Positions 8,309-17,860 of a stretch of DNA of 64,000 nucleotides are shown piece after piece. The stretch lies in NCBI RefSeq assembly GCF_900187125.1, contig NZ_LT906468.1:558001-622000 (forward strand), read 5' to 3'. A program made the position numbers and the translations under genes. Positions within the stretch are counted from its first letter, which is position 1. Each line of letters begins with the position of its first letter. Below the pieces are notes generated by a model that was given only the letters and a program-made list of their open reading frames with translations, searched no databases and was not told where the DNA came from. The DNA is from Sphingobacterium mizutaii (GTDB lineage Bacteria > Bacteroidota > Bacteroidia > Sphingobacteriales > Sphingobacteriaceae).

Positions 8309-9847
8309 ATGATGATGAGAACAATGAAATTTAATATAATGAAGAAGATGATGATCGCTGTACTCAGTACACTGGCCATCTCAAGCTGCTCTCTTGATAA
8401 AGATCCTCTTGGTCAATATTCTGACGTGACCGAAGGGGTAAATGAAGAAGGAAAAAAAGTAGTCTTTAAAGACAAAGCCGCAGTAGAAAATTACATGCAG
8501 GGCTTATATAATATTATGCGTGATAGACAAGAACATTGGTACTTAGACCAAATGTTGATCGCTGAATCGCATTCCGATAATGCTTACGCCGGAACGACCG
8601 GTGCCGAAGTGGTCCCTTATGAAAATAACGGTATCGAAGGTTCAAACTCTGTTGTTCAACGTGACTGGATCCGTTACCTGGAAGATGTTGCCAAACTGAA
8701 TATCCTGATCGTTAATGTGGATTCGGTTGCCGACAATTCCCTATCTTCCGCATTGCGTAAGCAATACAAAGCTGAAGCTAGAATTCAAAGAGCATTGATT
8801 TTCTTTGATATGGTTCGTCTTTGGGGTGATATTCCATTGGTAACCAAAGTAGGTAAAGACATTACCGCTGAAAATATCGAAGAGGTATACGATGATTATT
8901 TCCCAAGCCAAACTCCTGAAAAAGAGGTTTATGAATTCTTGGCAAAAGATGTAGAAGAAGCCTTAGTGGATGCGCCTTCTAATACAGCTGCAAACAAAAC
9001 TAAATTCTCAAAATCCGTCGCCAAAGCATTATTGGCAAAGATCTATGCAGAAAAACCAATCCGTAACTATGCGAAGGTCATTCAGTATGTAGATGATTTA
9101 GCAGCAGATGGATTTGCGCTAGATGCAGATTATAAAAACTTGTTTGGGGTTCAAGCAGGTAATGCAGAACCATTGATCCGAAATAGCAAAGAGACTATTC
9201 TTGAAACTCAATTCTTTGCAGGTAATGGCAACTGGGTAACCTGGATGTTTGGGCGTGACCTTTCAAACTACAATAGCAATTTTACATGGGCAAAATGGAT
9301 CACTCCTTCAAGGGATTTAATAAATGCATTCACCCGCGAAGGAGATGAGATCCGCTACACCGAATCCATCGTGTATTATGAAGCTGGTTGGAGCAATTAC
9401 TATCCAGCAAGCAACTACCCATTTATGTATAAAACACGTTCTGCATTCAGTAACATCATCAAAATCCGTTATGCGGACCTGTTATTATTGAAGGCTGAAG
9501 CATTGATTAATGGTGATAGCCCTAATCTAACTGCAGCAGCAGCAATTATTGACCAAGTTCGCCAACGCGTTAAACTTCCAAAATTGACTAATGCCGTTAA
9601 AGGAAGTAAGGATGCCATGTTAAATGCTTTGTTGAACGAAAGAAGATTAGAATTGGCTTTCGAAGGTCAACGTTGGTATGACCTTGTACGCTTGAATAAA
9701 GTAGAATCTGTCATGAATGCTGTCTTTGCAAAAGATTCTGGTAGAAAAGCCCAAGTGTATCCATTTACAGAAAATTCATACCGTTTGCCAATTCCGCAAT
9801 CGATAATTGACGAAAACCCGAAAATCAAGCAAAACTTAGGATATTAA
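8309..9847 (+). CDS. RagB/SusD outer-membrane glycan-capture lipoprotein
   Basis: Up to 512 residues; the true start is uncertain among several in-frame ATGs (8309-8339), with MKKMMIAVL at 8339 giving the shortest good signal. The lipobox is LAISSC. The mature part has the SusD TPR scaffold and its usual C-terminal signatures: KIRYADLLLLKAEALI, LNERRLELAFEGQRWYDLVR and PIPQSIIDENP. SusD proteins act as a lid on SusC and deliver the glycan. It starts 4 nt after susC. Confidence 0.96.
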   Translation: MMMRTMKFNIMKKMMIAVLSTLAISSCSLDKDPLGQYSDVTEGVNEEGKKVVFKDKAAVENYMQGLYNIMRDRQEHWYLDQMLIAESHSDNAYAGTTGAEVVPYENNGIEGSNSVVQRDWIRYLEDVAKLNILIVNVDSVADNSLSSALRKQYKAEARIQRALIFFDMVRLWGDIPLVTKVGKDITAENIEEVYDDYFPSQTPEKEVYEFLAKDVEEALVDAPSNTAANKTKFSKSVAKALLAKIYAEKPIRNYAKVIQYVDDLAADGFALDADYKNLFGVQAGNAEPLIRNSKETILETQFFAGNGNWVTWMFGRDLSNYNSNFTWAKWITPSRDLINAFTREGDEIRYTESIVYYEAGWSNYYPASNYPFMYKTRSAFSNIIKIRYADLLLLKAEALINGDSPNLTAAAAIIDQVRQRVKLPKLTNAVKGSKDAMLNALLNERRLELAFEGQRWYDLVRLNKVESVMNAVFAKDSGRKAQVYPFTENSYRLPIPQSIIDENPKIKQNLGY

Positions 9848-9857
9848 TACTGAAACT

Positions 9858-11354
9858 ATGAATAATTTAAAGAAATATATATTTGTTGCTAGCCTATTCT
9901 CTTCGATTTTTACTGCTTGTGGCAATGATAATATCGGCGGCGGAGGTGGAGATCCAGCACCAGTGGATCCAACTTCCGGAGATGTTTTGATCTATACCAC
10001 TACTGGTTCGCTTAGCCATGATTTCAAAAAGTCTTATGTGGACTTTAGCAAGACCAGTAATATGGGAACCAAGACCATTAAGATCGATGAAAACAAAAAA
10101 TTCCAAACCATGGATGGATTTGGATCTGCCATCACCGGTTCTGCGGCCTTCAACTTGTTGAAAATGGCTCCAGAAGACCGTACGAAATTCTTAAAAGAAA
10201 CATTCTCTCCAACAGAAGGAATGGGTCAAAGTTATATCCGTATCGCAATCGGCTGTTCTGATTTCTCCTTGGATGAATATACCTTGGCCGATGAACCCGG
10301 AATTGAAAACTTCGCGCTTCAATCGGAAGAATTGGAATATGTTATCCCGGTTTTGAAAGAGATTATCGCTATCAATCCTGAGATCAAGATCATGGGCTCG
10401 CCATGGACTCCGCCAAAATGGATGAAAGTAAACAACTTGACAGAATTGAAACCTTATGATTCTTGGACCGGTGGTCACTTGAACCCGAAATACTACCAAG
10501 ATTATGCAACTTATTTTGTGAAGTGGATCCAAGCAATGAAGGAACATGGTGTAAACATTTACTCTATCACGACGCAAAATGAGCCATTAAACGATAAAAA
10601 TTCAGCTTCCTTAGTGATGTTTTGGAATGAGCAACAGGCATTTGTGAAAAATGCGCTTGGACCAAAAATGAAAGCAGCTGGCCTAACGACCAAAATCTAC
10701 GCATTCGATCATAACTATAATTATGATAATATGCCTGAACAACAGGATTACCCAATCAAGATCTTTGAAGATCCTGCTGCTGCGGCTTATTTCGCTGGTT
10801 CTGCTTACCATAACTATGGTGGGGATAAAGCCGAATTATTGGATATCCATGCCAAAGCGGCTAATAAAGATTTAATCTTTACCGAAACTTCTATTGGAAC
10901 TTGGAATGATGGCCATGCATTGGGAAAAAGATTATTGGAAGATATGCGTGAAGTGGCATTAGGTACAGTAAACAACTGGAGCAAAGGTGTAATCGTATGG
11001 AACTTGATGTTGGATTCTGAAAGAGGTCCTAACCGTGAGGGTGGATGTCAAACATGTTATGGAGCAGTGGATATCAGCAAAGCGGATTACAAGACCATTC
11101 GTAAAAACTCTCATTACTATATTATCGGGCACATGTCTGCTGTAGTAAAACCAGGAGCAGTACGTATTGGGTCAGAAGGATATTCTGATGCTGGATTATC
11201 TTATGCCGCATTTAAAAATACAGATGGCACCTATGCTTTTGTAATTGCAAACTCAAATGGAAGCAATTCTAGAATTGTTATTGAGGATGGGAAAAATCAT
11301 TTCAGCTATGATGTTCCTGCAGGTTCTGTTGTTTCTTATTCTTGGAAAAAATGA
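9858..11354 (+). CDS. GH30 family glycosidase lipoprotein
   Basis: A 498-residue lipoprotein (lipobox SIFTAC, Cys21) with a glycine-rich spacer, then a GH30 (beta/alpha)8 barrel and beta domain. Family marks are FQTMDGFGSAITGSAA near 82, MGSPWTPPKWMK near 179, the acid/base SITTQNEP (Glu242) and the nucleophile LIFTETSIGTW (Glu343). GH30 members cut beta-glycosidic bonds in beta-1,6-glucan, glucosylceramide, xylan or related substrates. The locus context favours a glucan, with beta-1,6-glucan my best guess. It lies in the SusC/D operon and overlaps the next gene in an ATGA. Confidence 0.93.
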   Translation: MNNLKKYIFVASLFSSIFTACGNDNIGGGGGDPAPVDPTSGDVLIYTTTGSLSHDFKKSYVDFSKTSNMGTKTIKIDENKKFQTMDGFGSAITGSAAFNLLKMAPEDRTKFLKETFSPTEGMGQSYIRIAIGCSDFSLDEYTLADEPGIENFALQSEELEYVIPVLKEIIAINPEIKIMGSPWTPPKWMKVNNLTELKPYDSWTGGHLNPKYYQDYATYFVKWIQAMKEHGVNIYSITTQNEPLNDKNSASLVMFWNEQQAFVKNALGPKMKAAGLTTKIYAFDHNYNYDNMPEQQDYPIKIFEDPAAAAYFAGSAYHNYGGDKAELLDIHAKAANKDLIFTETSIGTWNDGHALGKRLLEDMREVALGTVNNWSKGVIVWNLMLDSERGPNREGGCQTCYGAVDISKADYKTIRKNSHYYIIGHMSAVVKPGAVRIGSEGYSDAGLSYAAFKNTDGTYAFVIANSNGSNSRIVIEDGKNHFSYDVPAGSVVSYSWKK

Positions 11355-12679
11355 AAAAATTAATCAATTATTTAGCCTTTTCTCTTCTTTTGAGCTTCAT
11401 GTTCTCTTGTAAAGAAGATGAATTAATCGTGCCTTATGGCGCTGGGGAGCCTGCCATTGAAATAGTTAAGAGTCCAACTGCTTCTTTGTTTGGCGATAGC
11501 TTACAATATACCGTGAATGTTTCGGACAAAAGTGTAGCCCTGTCTACGCTAAAAGTGCAATTGTTGTTCAGTGATGAAGTAGTTTCTGAACAAACCATTC
11601 GTACCAAAGAATCCGGATCTTATTCTGGAAAATTATATGTTCCTTTCCTTAAAAATATTCCCAATGGATCGGCATTATTGAAGTTCACCCTTCAAAATGT
11701 GCAGATGGTGAGTAAAACCGAAGAAAAGGTCGTGACTATTGCGAGACCTGATTTTCCTTACCTGGATTTGGTAGCGGAAGGTAAAACTTATCGTATGAGC
11801 AAGGTAGGTCCTAACCAATATGAAGTTTCAGATGAGTTCAAGATGAAAGCTCCAGCTTATATCGAAGCACCAAAAGTTGGTGAATTTGGAAACAAAATCC
11901 AATTCGGTTGGGAAAACAAGGGGATCCAACAAGGTGTCAATACACCAATCCCATTTTCAAATGCCTTTGATGGTGTATACAAGATCAGCTTCAATACATT
12001 GACTTATGCAGCTGCACCTTTCGTTCGTTATGCGATCAATGATACCGATATGGAAATGGTAGAAGATGAAATCTTCTCCTTGGATTTGACGATCAATAAA
12101 GATGAAGAATTGACTTTCGAAGGTATGCCAGCTGGATGGTGGGTAGATAAAGATTATATCCGTCAAGACGGTGACAAATACTACTTCAACGCGATGTCTG
12201 GAAAATACCGTTTCATCGCCGATCTAGGTAAGAAGTATATCAAGGTGGAAGCCATGAACGGAAACGATCTAGCACGATTGAATGCGGATGGTACCGGAGC
12301 AATCTGGATAATTGGTGAGGGAGTCGGTAAACCAAGTGTTGCTGACAATCAAGTAGGCTGGGATCCAGGAAAGGCAATTTGTGTGACACCAATGGGTGAT
12401 AAGAAATATCAGGTTACCCTTGTTGGCGGACAATCCATCAATACCGATAATATCAACTTCAAATTCTTCCATGAAAAAGGCTGGAATGGTGAATTCAAGA
12501 ATACTGACTTGACAACCACGAGTGACCTGATCTTGGTTGGTGATGGAAAAAATGGCCGTGACCCAGGAAACTTAGGTCTTCAGGCTGGTAAAAAACTGGA
12601 AGTAGGCGCAACTTACGTAATCGTAGTTGACCTTTCTGAAGGGAATAATAAAGCAAAACTTACTGTGACTAAGCAATAA
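11351..12679 (+). CDS. Surface glycan-binding lipoprotein (SusE/F-like position)
   Basis: A 442-residue lipoprotein starting at ATG 11351, overlapping the GH30 stop by 4 nt. The signal ends MFSC and the mature N-terminus is CKEDE, matching the Bacteroidetes lipoprotein export signal for surface display. The body is beta-rich: tandem immunoglobulin-like segments (about 25-130 and 130-290), then a C-terminal region with IWIIGEGVGKP near 312 and NINFKFFHEKGWNGEF near 363, reminiscent of starch-binding SusE/F C-terminal domains. It resembles families annotated DUF5016/DUF5125, but I am not sure which. It probably holds the polysaccharide near the GH30 enzyme. Confidence 0.75.
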   Translation: MKKLINYLAFSLLLSFMFSCKEDELIVPYGAGEPAIEIVKSPTASLFGDSLQYTVNVSDKSVALSTLKVQLLFSDEVVSEQTIRTKESGSYSGKLYVPFLKNIPNGSALLKFTLQNVQMVSKTEEKVVTIARPDFPYLDLVAEGKTYRMSKVGPNQYEVSDEFKMKAPAYIEAPKVGEFGNKIQFGWENKGIQQGVNTPIPFSNAFDGVYKISFNTLTYAAAPFVRYAINDTDMEMVEDEIFSLDLTINKDEELTFEGMPAGWWVDKDYIRQDGDKYYFNAMSGKYRFIADLGKKYIKVEAMNGNDLARLNADGTGAIWIIGEGVGKPSVADNQVGWDPGKAICVTPMGDKKYQVTLVGGQSINTDNINFKFFHEKGWNGEFKNTDLTTTSDLILVGDGKNGRDPGNLGLQAGKKLEVGATYVIVVDLSEGNNKAKLTVTKQ

Positions 12680-12704
12680 GACTAACTAACAGTTTAGATT
12701 GATT

Positions 12705-12740
12705 AGGGGTGGATGAAGGCGTTTCCACCCCTTTTGTTTT
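12705..12740 (+). terminator. Terminator of the GH30 locus
   Basis: A 9-bp stem AGGGGTGGA (12705-12713) with TCCACCCCT (12724-12732), 10-nt loop, followed by TTTGTTTTTG. It lies 25 nt after the last gene of the SusC/D/GH30 operon and separates it from the peptidase gene. Confidence 0.8.
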
Positions 12741-12783
12741 TGTAGGTATTAATTACGTTCTTTGTTTAAAACTGAATCTAATT

Positions 12784-13818
12784 ATGAAAAATAGTGTAAC
12801 CTACGTATTAATCTTAATGTGTGTTATGATGAATTTAACGCCTTCTTCTGCACAGAGCAATTCAAAACCGAAGTATGTTTTAGCCATTCATGGAGGTGCA
12901 GGTACTATACTAAAAAAGAATATGACGGACTCCTTGGAGAAAGCATATATCGCTAAACTAACGGAATCGCTTCAGGCTGGATACGATCAGATCAAACAAG
13001 GAAAATCAAGCTTGGACGCTATTGAAGCTGCAATCCATGTCATGGAAGATTCCCCACTTTTCAATGCTGGTAAAGGTGCAGTTTTTACGAATCAAGGGAA
13101 AAATGAACTTGATGCTGCCATTATGGATGGTTCTAACCTCAAAGCCGGTGCTGTCGCCGGAGTTACCAATATCAAAAACCCTATCAGCGCAGCGCGAGCG
13201 GTCATGGACAAATCCGAACATGTCATGATGATCGGTAAAGGGGCGGAGGAATTTGCCCAAAATAACGGCATCCAAATCGTTGATCCCTCTTATTTCTGGA
13301 CCAAACAACGTTGGGAAGGTCTGCAAAGAGCTTTAGAAAGAGATAAAGATCGTGCGGAATTGGACCATGACGATAAAAAAGCATTCTTGCCGCCATATAA
13401 AGATGAAAAATTCGGAACTGTCGGCTGTGTTGCATTGGATAAACAAGGCAACCTTGCTGCTGGTACTTCTACTGGTGGAATGACCAATAAGAAATTCGGT
13501 AGGGTAGGTGATGCTCCTATCATTGGTGCAGGTACTTATGCAAATAATGCTACGGTGGCAATCTCCTGTACGGGATGGGGAGAGTTCTTTATCCGTTCGG
13601 TAGCGGCATTTAATGTTTCGGCAAAAATGCAATATGCTAAAATGGGTGTTGCCAAAGCTTCTCAGGAAGTAATCGACGAAATCGGGAAATTAGGTGGCGA
13701 TGGTGGAATGATTGCCATCGATAAAAATGGTGAAGTTGCTATGCCATTCAATACCGAAGGGATGTACCGTGGAACGGTTACTGCAGACGGGAAAATTACG
13801 GTGGAAATCTATAAATAG
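12784..13818 (+). CDS. Isoaspartyl peptidase / type 2 L-asparaginase
   Basis: A 344-residue secreted Ntn-hydrolase (start ATG 12784; the upstream in-frame extension lacks a sensible start). A signal peptide ending SSAQ is followed by YVLAIHGGAGT near 31 and the autocleavage site GTVGCVALD, where Thr212 becomes the N-terminal nucleophile of the beta subunit; GTSTGGMTNKKFGRVGD follows. The enzyme removes isoaspartyl residues from peptides and can hydrolyse asparagine, here in the periplasm. It lies behind the terminator of the glycan locus, so it is a neighbour and probably not part of it. Confidence 0.95.
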   Translation: MKNSVTYVLILMCVMMNLTPSSAQSNSKPKYVLAIHGGAGTILKKNMTDSLEKAYIAKLTESLQAGYDQIKQGKSSLDAIEAAIHVMEDSPLFNAGKGAVFTNQGKNELDAAIMDGSNLKAGAVAGVTNIKNPISAARAVMDKSEHVMMIGKGAEEFAQNNGIQIVDPSYFWTKQRWEGLQRALERDKDRAELDHDDKKAFLPPYKDEKFGTVGCVALDKQGNLAAGTSTGGMTNKKFGRVGDAPIIGAGTYANNATVAISCTGWGEFFIRSVAAFNVSAKMQYAKMGVAKASQEVIDEIGKLGGDGGMIAIDKNGEVAMPFNTEGMYRGTVTADGKITVEIYK

Positions 13819-13834
13819 AGAATTTAATATATCA

Positions 13835-14578
13835 TTACTCGGGAATGGTATAATAATTCAAATACCTCACGATGCTATTAGCTCTTCTATTGATATAGTT
13901 AGAAGGTCTTCTAGCATCCCACTTTTGTGGGCTTGGCAATATGGCAATGATCAAGGCAGCTTCTTTCTTGGTCAAGCTTTTTGCCGATTTATGGAAGTAA
14001 TATTGTGCCGCGGCCTCTGCTCCATAAACGCCTTGTCCCGTTTCAATCACATTGAGATACACTTCCAAGATCCTTTTCTTGCTCCAAAAAACTTCAATCA
14101 AAACCGTGAAATAGGTCTCTAAGCCTTTACGGAACCAGGAACGACCTGGCCATAGGAATACGTTTTTAGCAGTCTGCTGACTGATGGTACTGCCGCCCCT
14201 TAATCTTTTTCCCTCTTTGTTTTTTTCAAAAGCTTCCTTGATCGCTTCCGTATCAAAGCCATTGTGGGTCATAAAATGAGCATCTTCACCCGCTAAGGCT
14301 GCGCGCTTCAGGTTGTTCGAGATATCTTCATAATCCAACCATTTGCGTTCCAGTTTCCATTCCTTACCATCCGCCTTGCGCTCAAAACCTCGCTGTAACA
14401 TCAAATAAGTGATCGGTGGATTAGTAAATCTTAGGGCAATGACCCAAAGTATGGTCAAAACGAAAAATGCAATCACTCCCCTAATTACCCAAGGAAGGAC
14501 CTTGGTTTTCAGTGTGCTCCCGAAGGATGATTTGGTTTGCTTTTTCCTGTTCTTTGTGGTAGAACGTTTGATTGCCAT
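13835..14578 (-). CDS. mtgA: Monofunctional peptidoglycan glycosyltransferase
   Basis: A 247-residue GT51 enzyme from ATG 14578 (MAIKRS); an upstream in-frame ATG at 14602 is less likely, since a -7 element (14603-14596) covers it. A basic cytoplasmic tail and one membrane helix (about 31-50) precede the periplasmic domain. The catalytic motif GEDAHFMTHNGFD holds Glu98, RGGSTISQQTAKN is intact, and IEVFWSKKRILEVYLN holds Glu162. It polymerises lipid II into glycan strands; there is no transpeptidase domain. It converges with the peptidase gene, 16 nt away. Confidence 0.95.
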   Translation of the reverse strand: MAIKRSTTKNRKKQTKSSFGSTLKTKVLPWVIRGVIAFFVLTILWVIALRFTNPPITYLMLQRGFERKADGKEWKLERKWLDYEDISNNLKRAALAGEDAHFMTHNGFDTEAIKEAFEKNKEGKRLRGGSTISQQTAKNVFLWPGRSWFRKGLETYFTVLIEVFWSKKRILEVYLNVIETGQGVYGAEAAAQYYFHKSAKSLTKKEAALIIAILPSPQKWDARRPSNYINRRANSIVRYLNYYTIPE

Positions 14579-14595
14579 TACTTTGAAATTTAATG

Positions 14596-14603
14596 CAAAC
14601 ATA
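14596..14603 (-). promoter_or_regulatory. -7 promoter element of mtgA
   Basis: On the minus strand TATGTTTG matches TAnnTTTG exactly, 17 nt before the preferred mtgA start, giving a leader of about 10-12 nt. Confidence 0.5.
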
Positions 14604-14660
14604 AGATGTATTTTTTAATTTTTATGTCATTTCCCAAATGCTTTTTGCTTGTAGGCATTG

Positions 14661-14692
14661 TTTTGCAAATCGCCACAATTCTGCTATTTTTA
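14661..14692 (+). promoter_or_regulatory. mutS promoter (-33 and -7 elements)
   Basis: TTTTG (14661-14665) is separated by 19 nt from TATTTTTA (14685-14692), a 7 of 8 match to TAnnTTTG at the canonical spacing. The mutS TTG start lies 25 nt downstream. Confidence 0.6.
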
Positions 14693-14717
14693 CATCTTAT
14701 ACAAAAAAAGAATAACC

Positions 14718-17324
14718 TTGGCAAAAGCAAAGAAACAAACCCCTTTAATGCAGCAATATAATACCATTAAGGCCAAATACCCAGGCGCCTTATTGCTGTT
14801 TAGAGTTGGGGATTTTTACGAGACGTTTGGAGAAGATGCTGTTAAAGCAGCCAAGATTTTAGGAATCGTATTGACAAAAAGAGGAAATGGCTCGGAATCT
14901 GAAACCGCTTTGGCTGGTTTTCCGCACCATTCCCTAGAGACCTACCTGCCGAAATTGGTGCGCGCAGGACAAAGGGTTGCTATATGTGATCAACTGGAAG
15001 ATCCTAAACAAACCAAGACCATCGTGAAAAGAGGGGTAACGGAACTTGTTACACCTGGAGTTTCATACAATGAAAATATCGTTCAACAGAAATCCAATAA
15101 CTACCTTGCCTCCATATTCATGGATAAGCAGGTCGTAGGGGTTTCTTTTTTGGATATTTCCACCGGGGAATTCCTCGTTGCCCAAGGTTCTGTTGGTTAT
15201 ATCGACAAGCTTTTACAAGGCTTTAAGCCTACTGAAATCATTCTTCCAAAAAAACAGTATAAGGAGTTCGTGGAACAATTTGGTTCCAATTACTATACCT
15301 ATACCTTGGATGAATGGCCATATACCGGTGACTATGCCACCGAAAATCTCCTCAAGCATTTTGAGGTCAATTCCATGAAAGGGTTTGGTATTGATCGTAT
15401 GCCTACCGGAATTATTGCAGCTGGGGTAGCCTTGCATTACCTCAATGAAACCGAACATCGCAATCTGCAACATATTTCCAATATCTCCAGGATCGAAGAA
15501 GACCGTTATATGTGGTTGGACCGTTTTACCATCCGCAACTTGGAACTGATCAGTTCAACCAATGAAAACGCCATTACCCTTTCGGATGTTCTCGATGAAA
15601 CTTCTTCTCCTATGGGAGCACGATTGCTGAAAAGATGGATCGTCATGCCTTTGAAGGATGAGAAATCCATTAATGAAAGATTGCAGGTTGTTCAGGATTT
15701 TTATAAGAACAGAAGCCTAAGGGATCAATTAATCCAAGAGGTCAAGCAAGTGGGCGATTTGGAAAGACTAATTTCTAAGATTGGCCTTCAAAAAGCAAAT
15801 CCGCGTGAAATCATCCAATTAAAACGAGCACTGTATGCCGTTGAAAAACTAAAAGAGCTTTGCCAAGAACAGGAATCGGAGTCATTAAAGGTCATTGCAG
15901 AACAGCTCAATCCTTGTCTGATTATCCGGGATAAAATTGAACAGACCATTCAAGCTGAACCTCCAGTAGCTTTGAACAAGGGAAACGTTATTGCCGATCA
16001 GGTCGACCCTGATCTGGATAAACTGAGAAAGGTTGCCTTTGGCGGTAAAGATTACCTGATAGAGATCCAAAGGAGGGAGTCTGAAGCGACGGGGATTCCA
16101 TCGTTAAAGATAGCTTTCAACAATGTATTTGGCTATTACCTAGAAGTTACCAATACCCATAAAGATAAAGTGCCTTCGGGTTGGATCCGTAAACAGACCT
16201 TGGTGAATGCGGAACGCTATATTACCGAAGAGCTGAAGGAGTATGAGGAACAGATTTTAGGTGCTGAAGAAAAAATACAAGCCATTGAAAACCGCATTTA
16301 TGCCGAGTTAATGCTCGCGATTTCGGAATATATAAAACCGATACAATTAAATGCCCAATTGCTTGCCAAGCTGGATGTGCTATTGAATTTTGCCGTTATT
16401 GCAGAGAAGAATTTCTATGTAAGACCTGAGGTCAATGCTGGAAAGAACATCGATATCAAAGGGGGTAGACACCCTGTTATTGAAAAGAATCTCCCGATAG
16501 GTCAAGACTATATTACCAATGATACCTTTTTGGATCAAGAGGGGCAGCAGATCATTATCATTACAGGACCAAACATGGCCGGTAAATCTGCTTTGCTGAG
16601 ACAGACGGGGCTCATCGTCCTGATGGCTCAAATTGGTTCCTTTGTGCCTGCCAAGGAAGCGTCCATTGGGATCGTAGATAAGATATTTACACGTGTTGGG
16701 GCTTCGGATAACCTCAGCTCTGGAGAATCTACCTTTATGGTAGAAATGAACGAGACAGCGAGTATTATGAACAACCTGTCTGATCGTAGTTTGATTCTCT
16801 TAGATGAAATTGGACGTGGTACCAGTACTTATGATGGTATCTCCATCGCATGGGCGATTGCGGAATACCTGCACAACCATCCTTCCTGTCGAGCAAAGAC
16901 CCTGTTTGCAACGCATTACCATGAATTGAACGAGTTGAGTACGTCCATGTCGCGGATCAAGAATTTTAATGTGAGTGTGAAAGAAGTCAACAATAAAGTG
17001 ATTTTCTTAAGGAAGTTGGTGCCCGGTGGTTCTGAGCACAGTTTCGGTATACATGTGGCGAAGTTAGCTGGTATGCCGCCGAAGCTTATCGGTCGCGCTG
17101 GCGAGATCCTGAAACGTCTGGAACAGGAACGTACCGGCGGGGAGAAGATCAAGGATAGTATGCGAAAGATACAAAAACAGGCTTATCAATTGCAGATGTT
17201 TGCCATTGATGATCCAGTCCTGGAAAAGATCCGTGATATGCTGAATAATTTGGATGTGAATACCCTTACTCCGGTGGAAGCATTGATGAAGCTAGATGAA
17301 ATCCAACGCTTATTGAAGAACTAA
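14718..17324 (+). CDS. mutS: DNA mismatch repair protein MutS
   Basis: An 868-residue MutS from a TTG start (14718), chosen because the family begins MAKAKK(Q/E)TPLM and the promoter lies just upstream. The mismatch-reading motif is [10 protein letters not shown] near residue 29. Connector, lever and clamp domains follow. The C-terminal ATPase has [13 protein letters not shown] near 616, [24 protein letters not shown] and FATHYHEL. It recognises base mismatches and recruits MutL; the length is standard. It is monocistronic and converges with a small lipoprotein gene. Confidence 0.98.
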   Translation: MAKAKKQTPLMQQYNTIKAKYPGALLLFRVGDFYETFGEDAVKAAKILGIVLTKRGNGSESETALAGFPHHSLETYLPKLVRAGQRVAICDQLEDPKQTKTIVKRGVTELVTPGVSYNENIVQQKSNNYLASIFMDKQVVGVSFLDISTGEFLVAQGSVGYIDKLLQGFKPTEIILPKKQYKEFVEQFGSNYYTYTLDEWPYTGDYATENLLKHFEVNSMKGFGIDRMPTGIIAAGVALHYLNETEHRNLQHISNISRIEEDRYMWLDRFTIRNLELISSTNENAITLSDVLDETSSPMGARLLKRWIVMPLKDEKSINERLQVVQDFYKNRSLRDQLIQEVKQVGDLERLISKIGLQKANPREIIQLKRALYAVEKLKELCQEQESESLKVIAEQLNPCLIIRDKIEQTIQAEPPVALNKGNVIADQVDPDLDKLRKVAFGGKDYLIEIQRRESEATGIPSLKIAFNNVFGYYLEVTNTHKDKVPSGWIRKQTLVNAERYITEELKEYEEQILGAEEKIQAIENRIYAELMLAISEYIKPIQLNAQLLAKLDVLLNFAVIAEKNFYVRPEVNAGKNIDIKGGRHPVIEKNLPIGQDYITNDTFLDQEGQQIIIITGPNMAGKSALLRQTGLIVLMAQIGSFVPAKEASIGIVDKIFTRVGASDNLSSGESTFMVEMNETASIMNNLSDRSLILLDEIGRGTSTYDGISIAWAIAEYLHNHPSCRAKTLFATHYHELNELSTSMSRIKNFNVSVKEVNNKVIFLRKLVPGGSEHSFGIHVAKLAGMPPKLIGRAGEILKRLEQERTGGEKIKDSMRKIQKQAYQLQMFAIDDPVLEKIRDMLNNLDVNTLTPVEALMKLDEIQRLLKN

Positions 17325-17328
17325 AAAA

Positions 17329-17357
17329 ATGCTGGTAGGATTAATACCTGCCAGCAT
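17329..17357 (-). terminator. Terminator overlapping the end of the 17.3-kb lipoprotein gene
   Basis: An 11-bp stem with one G-U pair (arms 17357-17347 and 17339-17329 on the minus strand) is followed by seven T. The upstream arm is coding: it lies in the last codons of the leftward lipoprotein gene, whose TAA sits in the loop. On the plus strand it also lies 5 nt past the mutS stop but lacks a T run there. Confidence 0.75.
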
Positions 17358-17736
17358 CATATATATCATAGGAGATGTCATTTGGATCATAACCTAATCT
17401 AGGATCGACCCGAATAATCATCGTCCCTCGGAACGATTCACCGGCATATAAAGTCCCTATGGGAGCCTCATTGTAAAAAGGTGCCCCATTATGTCCAACC
17501 AATGAAAATTCTAAATAGAAATCACCATCCTGACCGTGGTAATAATCGATATTGGAAAGATTAGTAACCGCATACTCGACGCGGTAGGCATCTGGACTTA
17601 CTTTATAGACATCAAACACATCTACAGCAAAGTCCTCTGGATAAAAATATGATCCCCCAATATATTCTTTAGAACAGGATGAAAATAGTCCAATGACCAT
17701 GATCAAGGCTACGATTTTAAGTAATTTTGCTTTCAT
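17341..17736 (-). CDS. Small lipoprotein of unknown function
   Basis: A 131-residue protein with a lipoprotein signal (LFSSC, Cys at about 21; mature start CSKEYIGG). The mature part is rich in aromatic and acidic residues, looks all-beta, and has NLSNIDYYHGQDGDFYLEF near 59 and MIIRVDPRLGYDPNDISY near 106. I do not recognise a family. It is monocistronic, with its own terminator overlapping the stop. The layout suggests an envelope protein anchored in the outer or inner membrane. Confidence 0.75.
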   Translation of the reverse strand: MKAKLLKIVALIMVIGLFSSCSKEYIGGSYFYPEDFAVDVFDVYKVSPDAYRVEYAVTNLSNIDYYHGQDGDFYLEFSLVGHNGAPFYNEAPIGTLYAGESFRGTMIIRVDPRLGYDPNDISYDIYDAGRY

Positions 17737-17848
17737 ATGCTTGTCTGTCTTTAAGGAAATAGACTACTTGGAAACCATTTAGATTAATCCGTGCACGTAA
17801 ATATTTTTTCAAATGCTATTTTTTAGCTCAAAAACAAGCATTTAGAAT

Positions 17849-17856
17849 TACCTTTG
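17849..17856 (+). promoter_or_regulatory. -7 element directly before trmN6
   Basis: TACCTTTG matches TAnnTTTG and ends 4 nt before the ATG at 17861. The expected transcription start coincides with the start codon, so the message is probably leaderless or nearly so. Confidence 0.5.
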
Positions 17857-17860
17857 TGTT

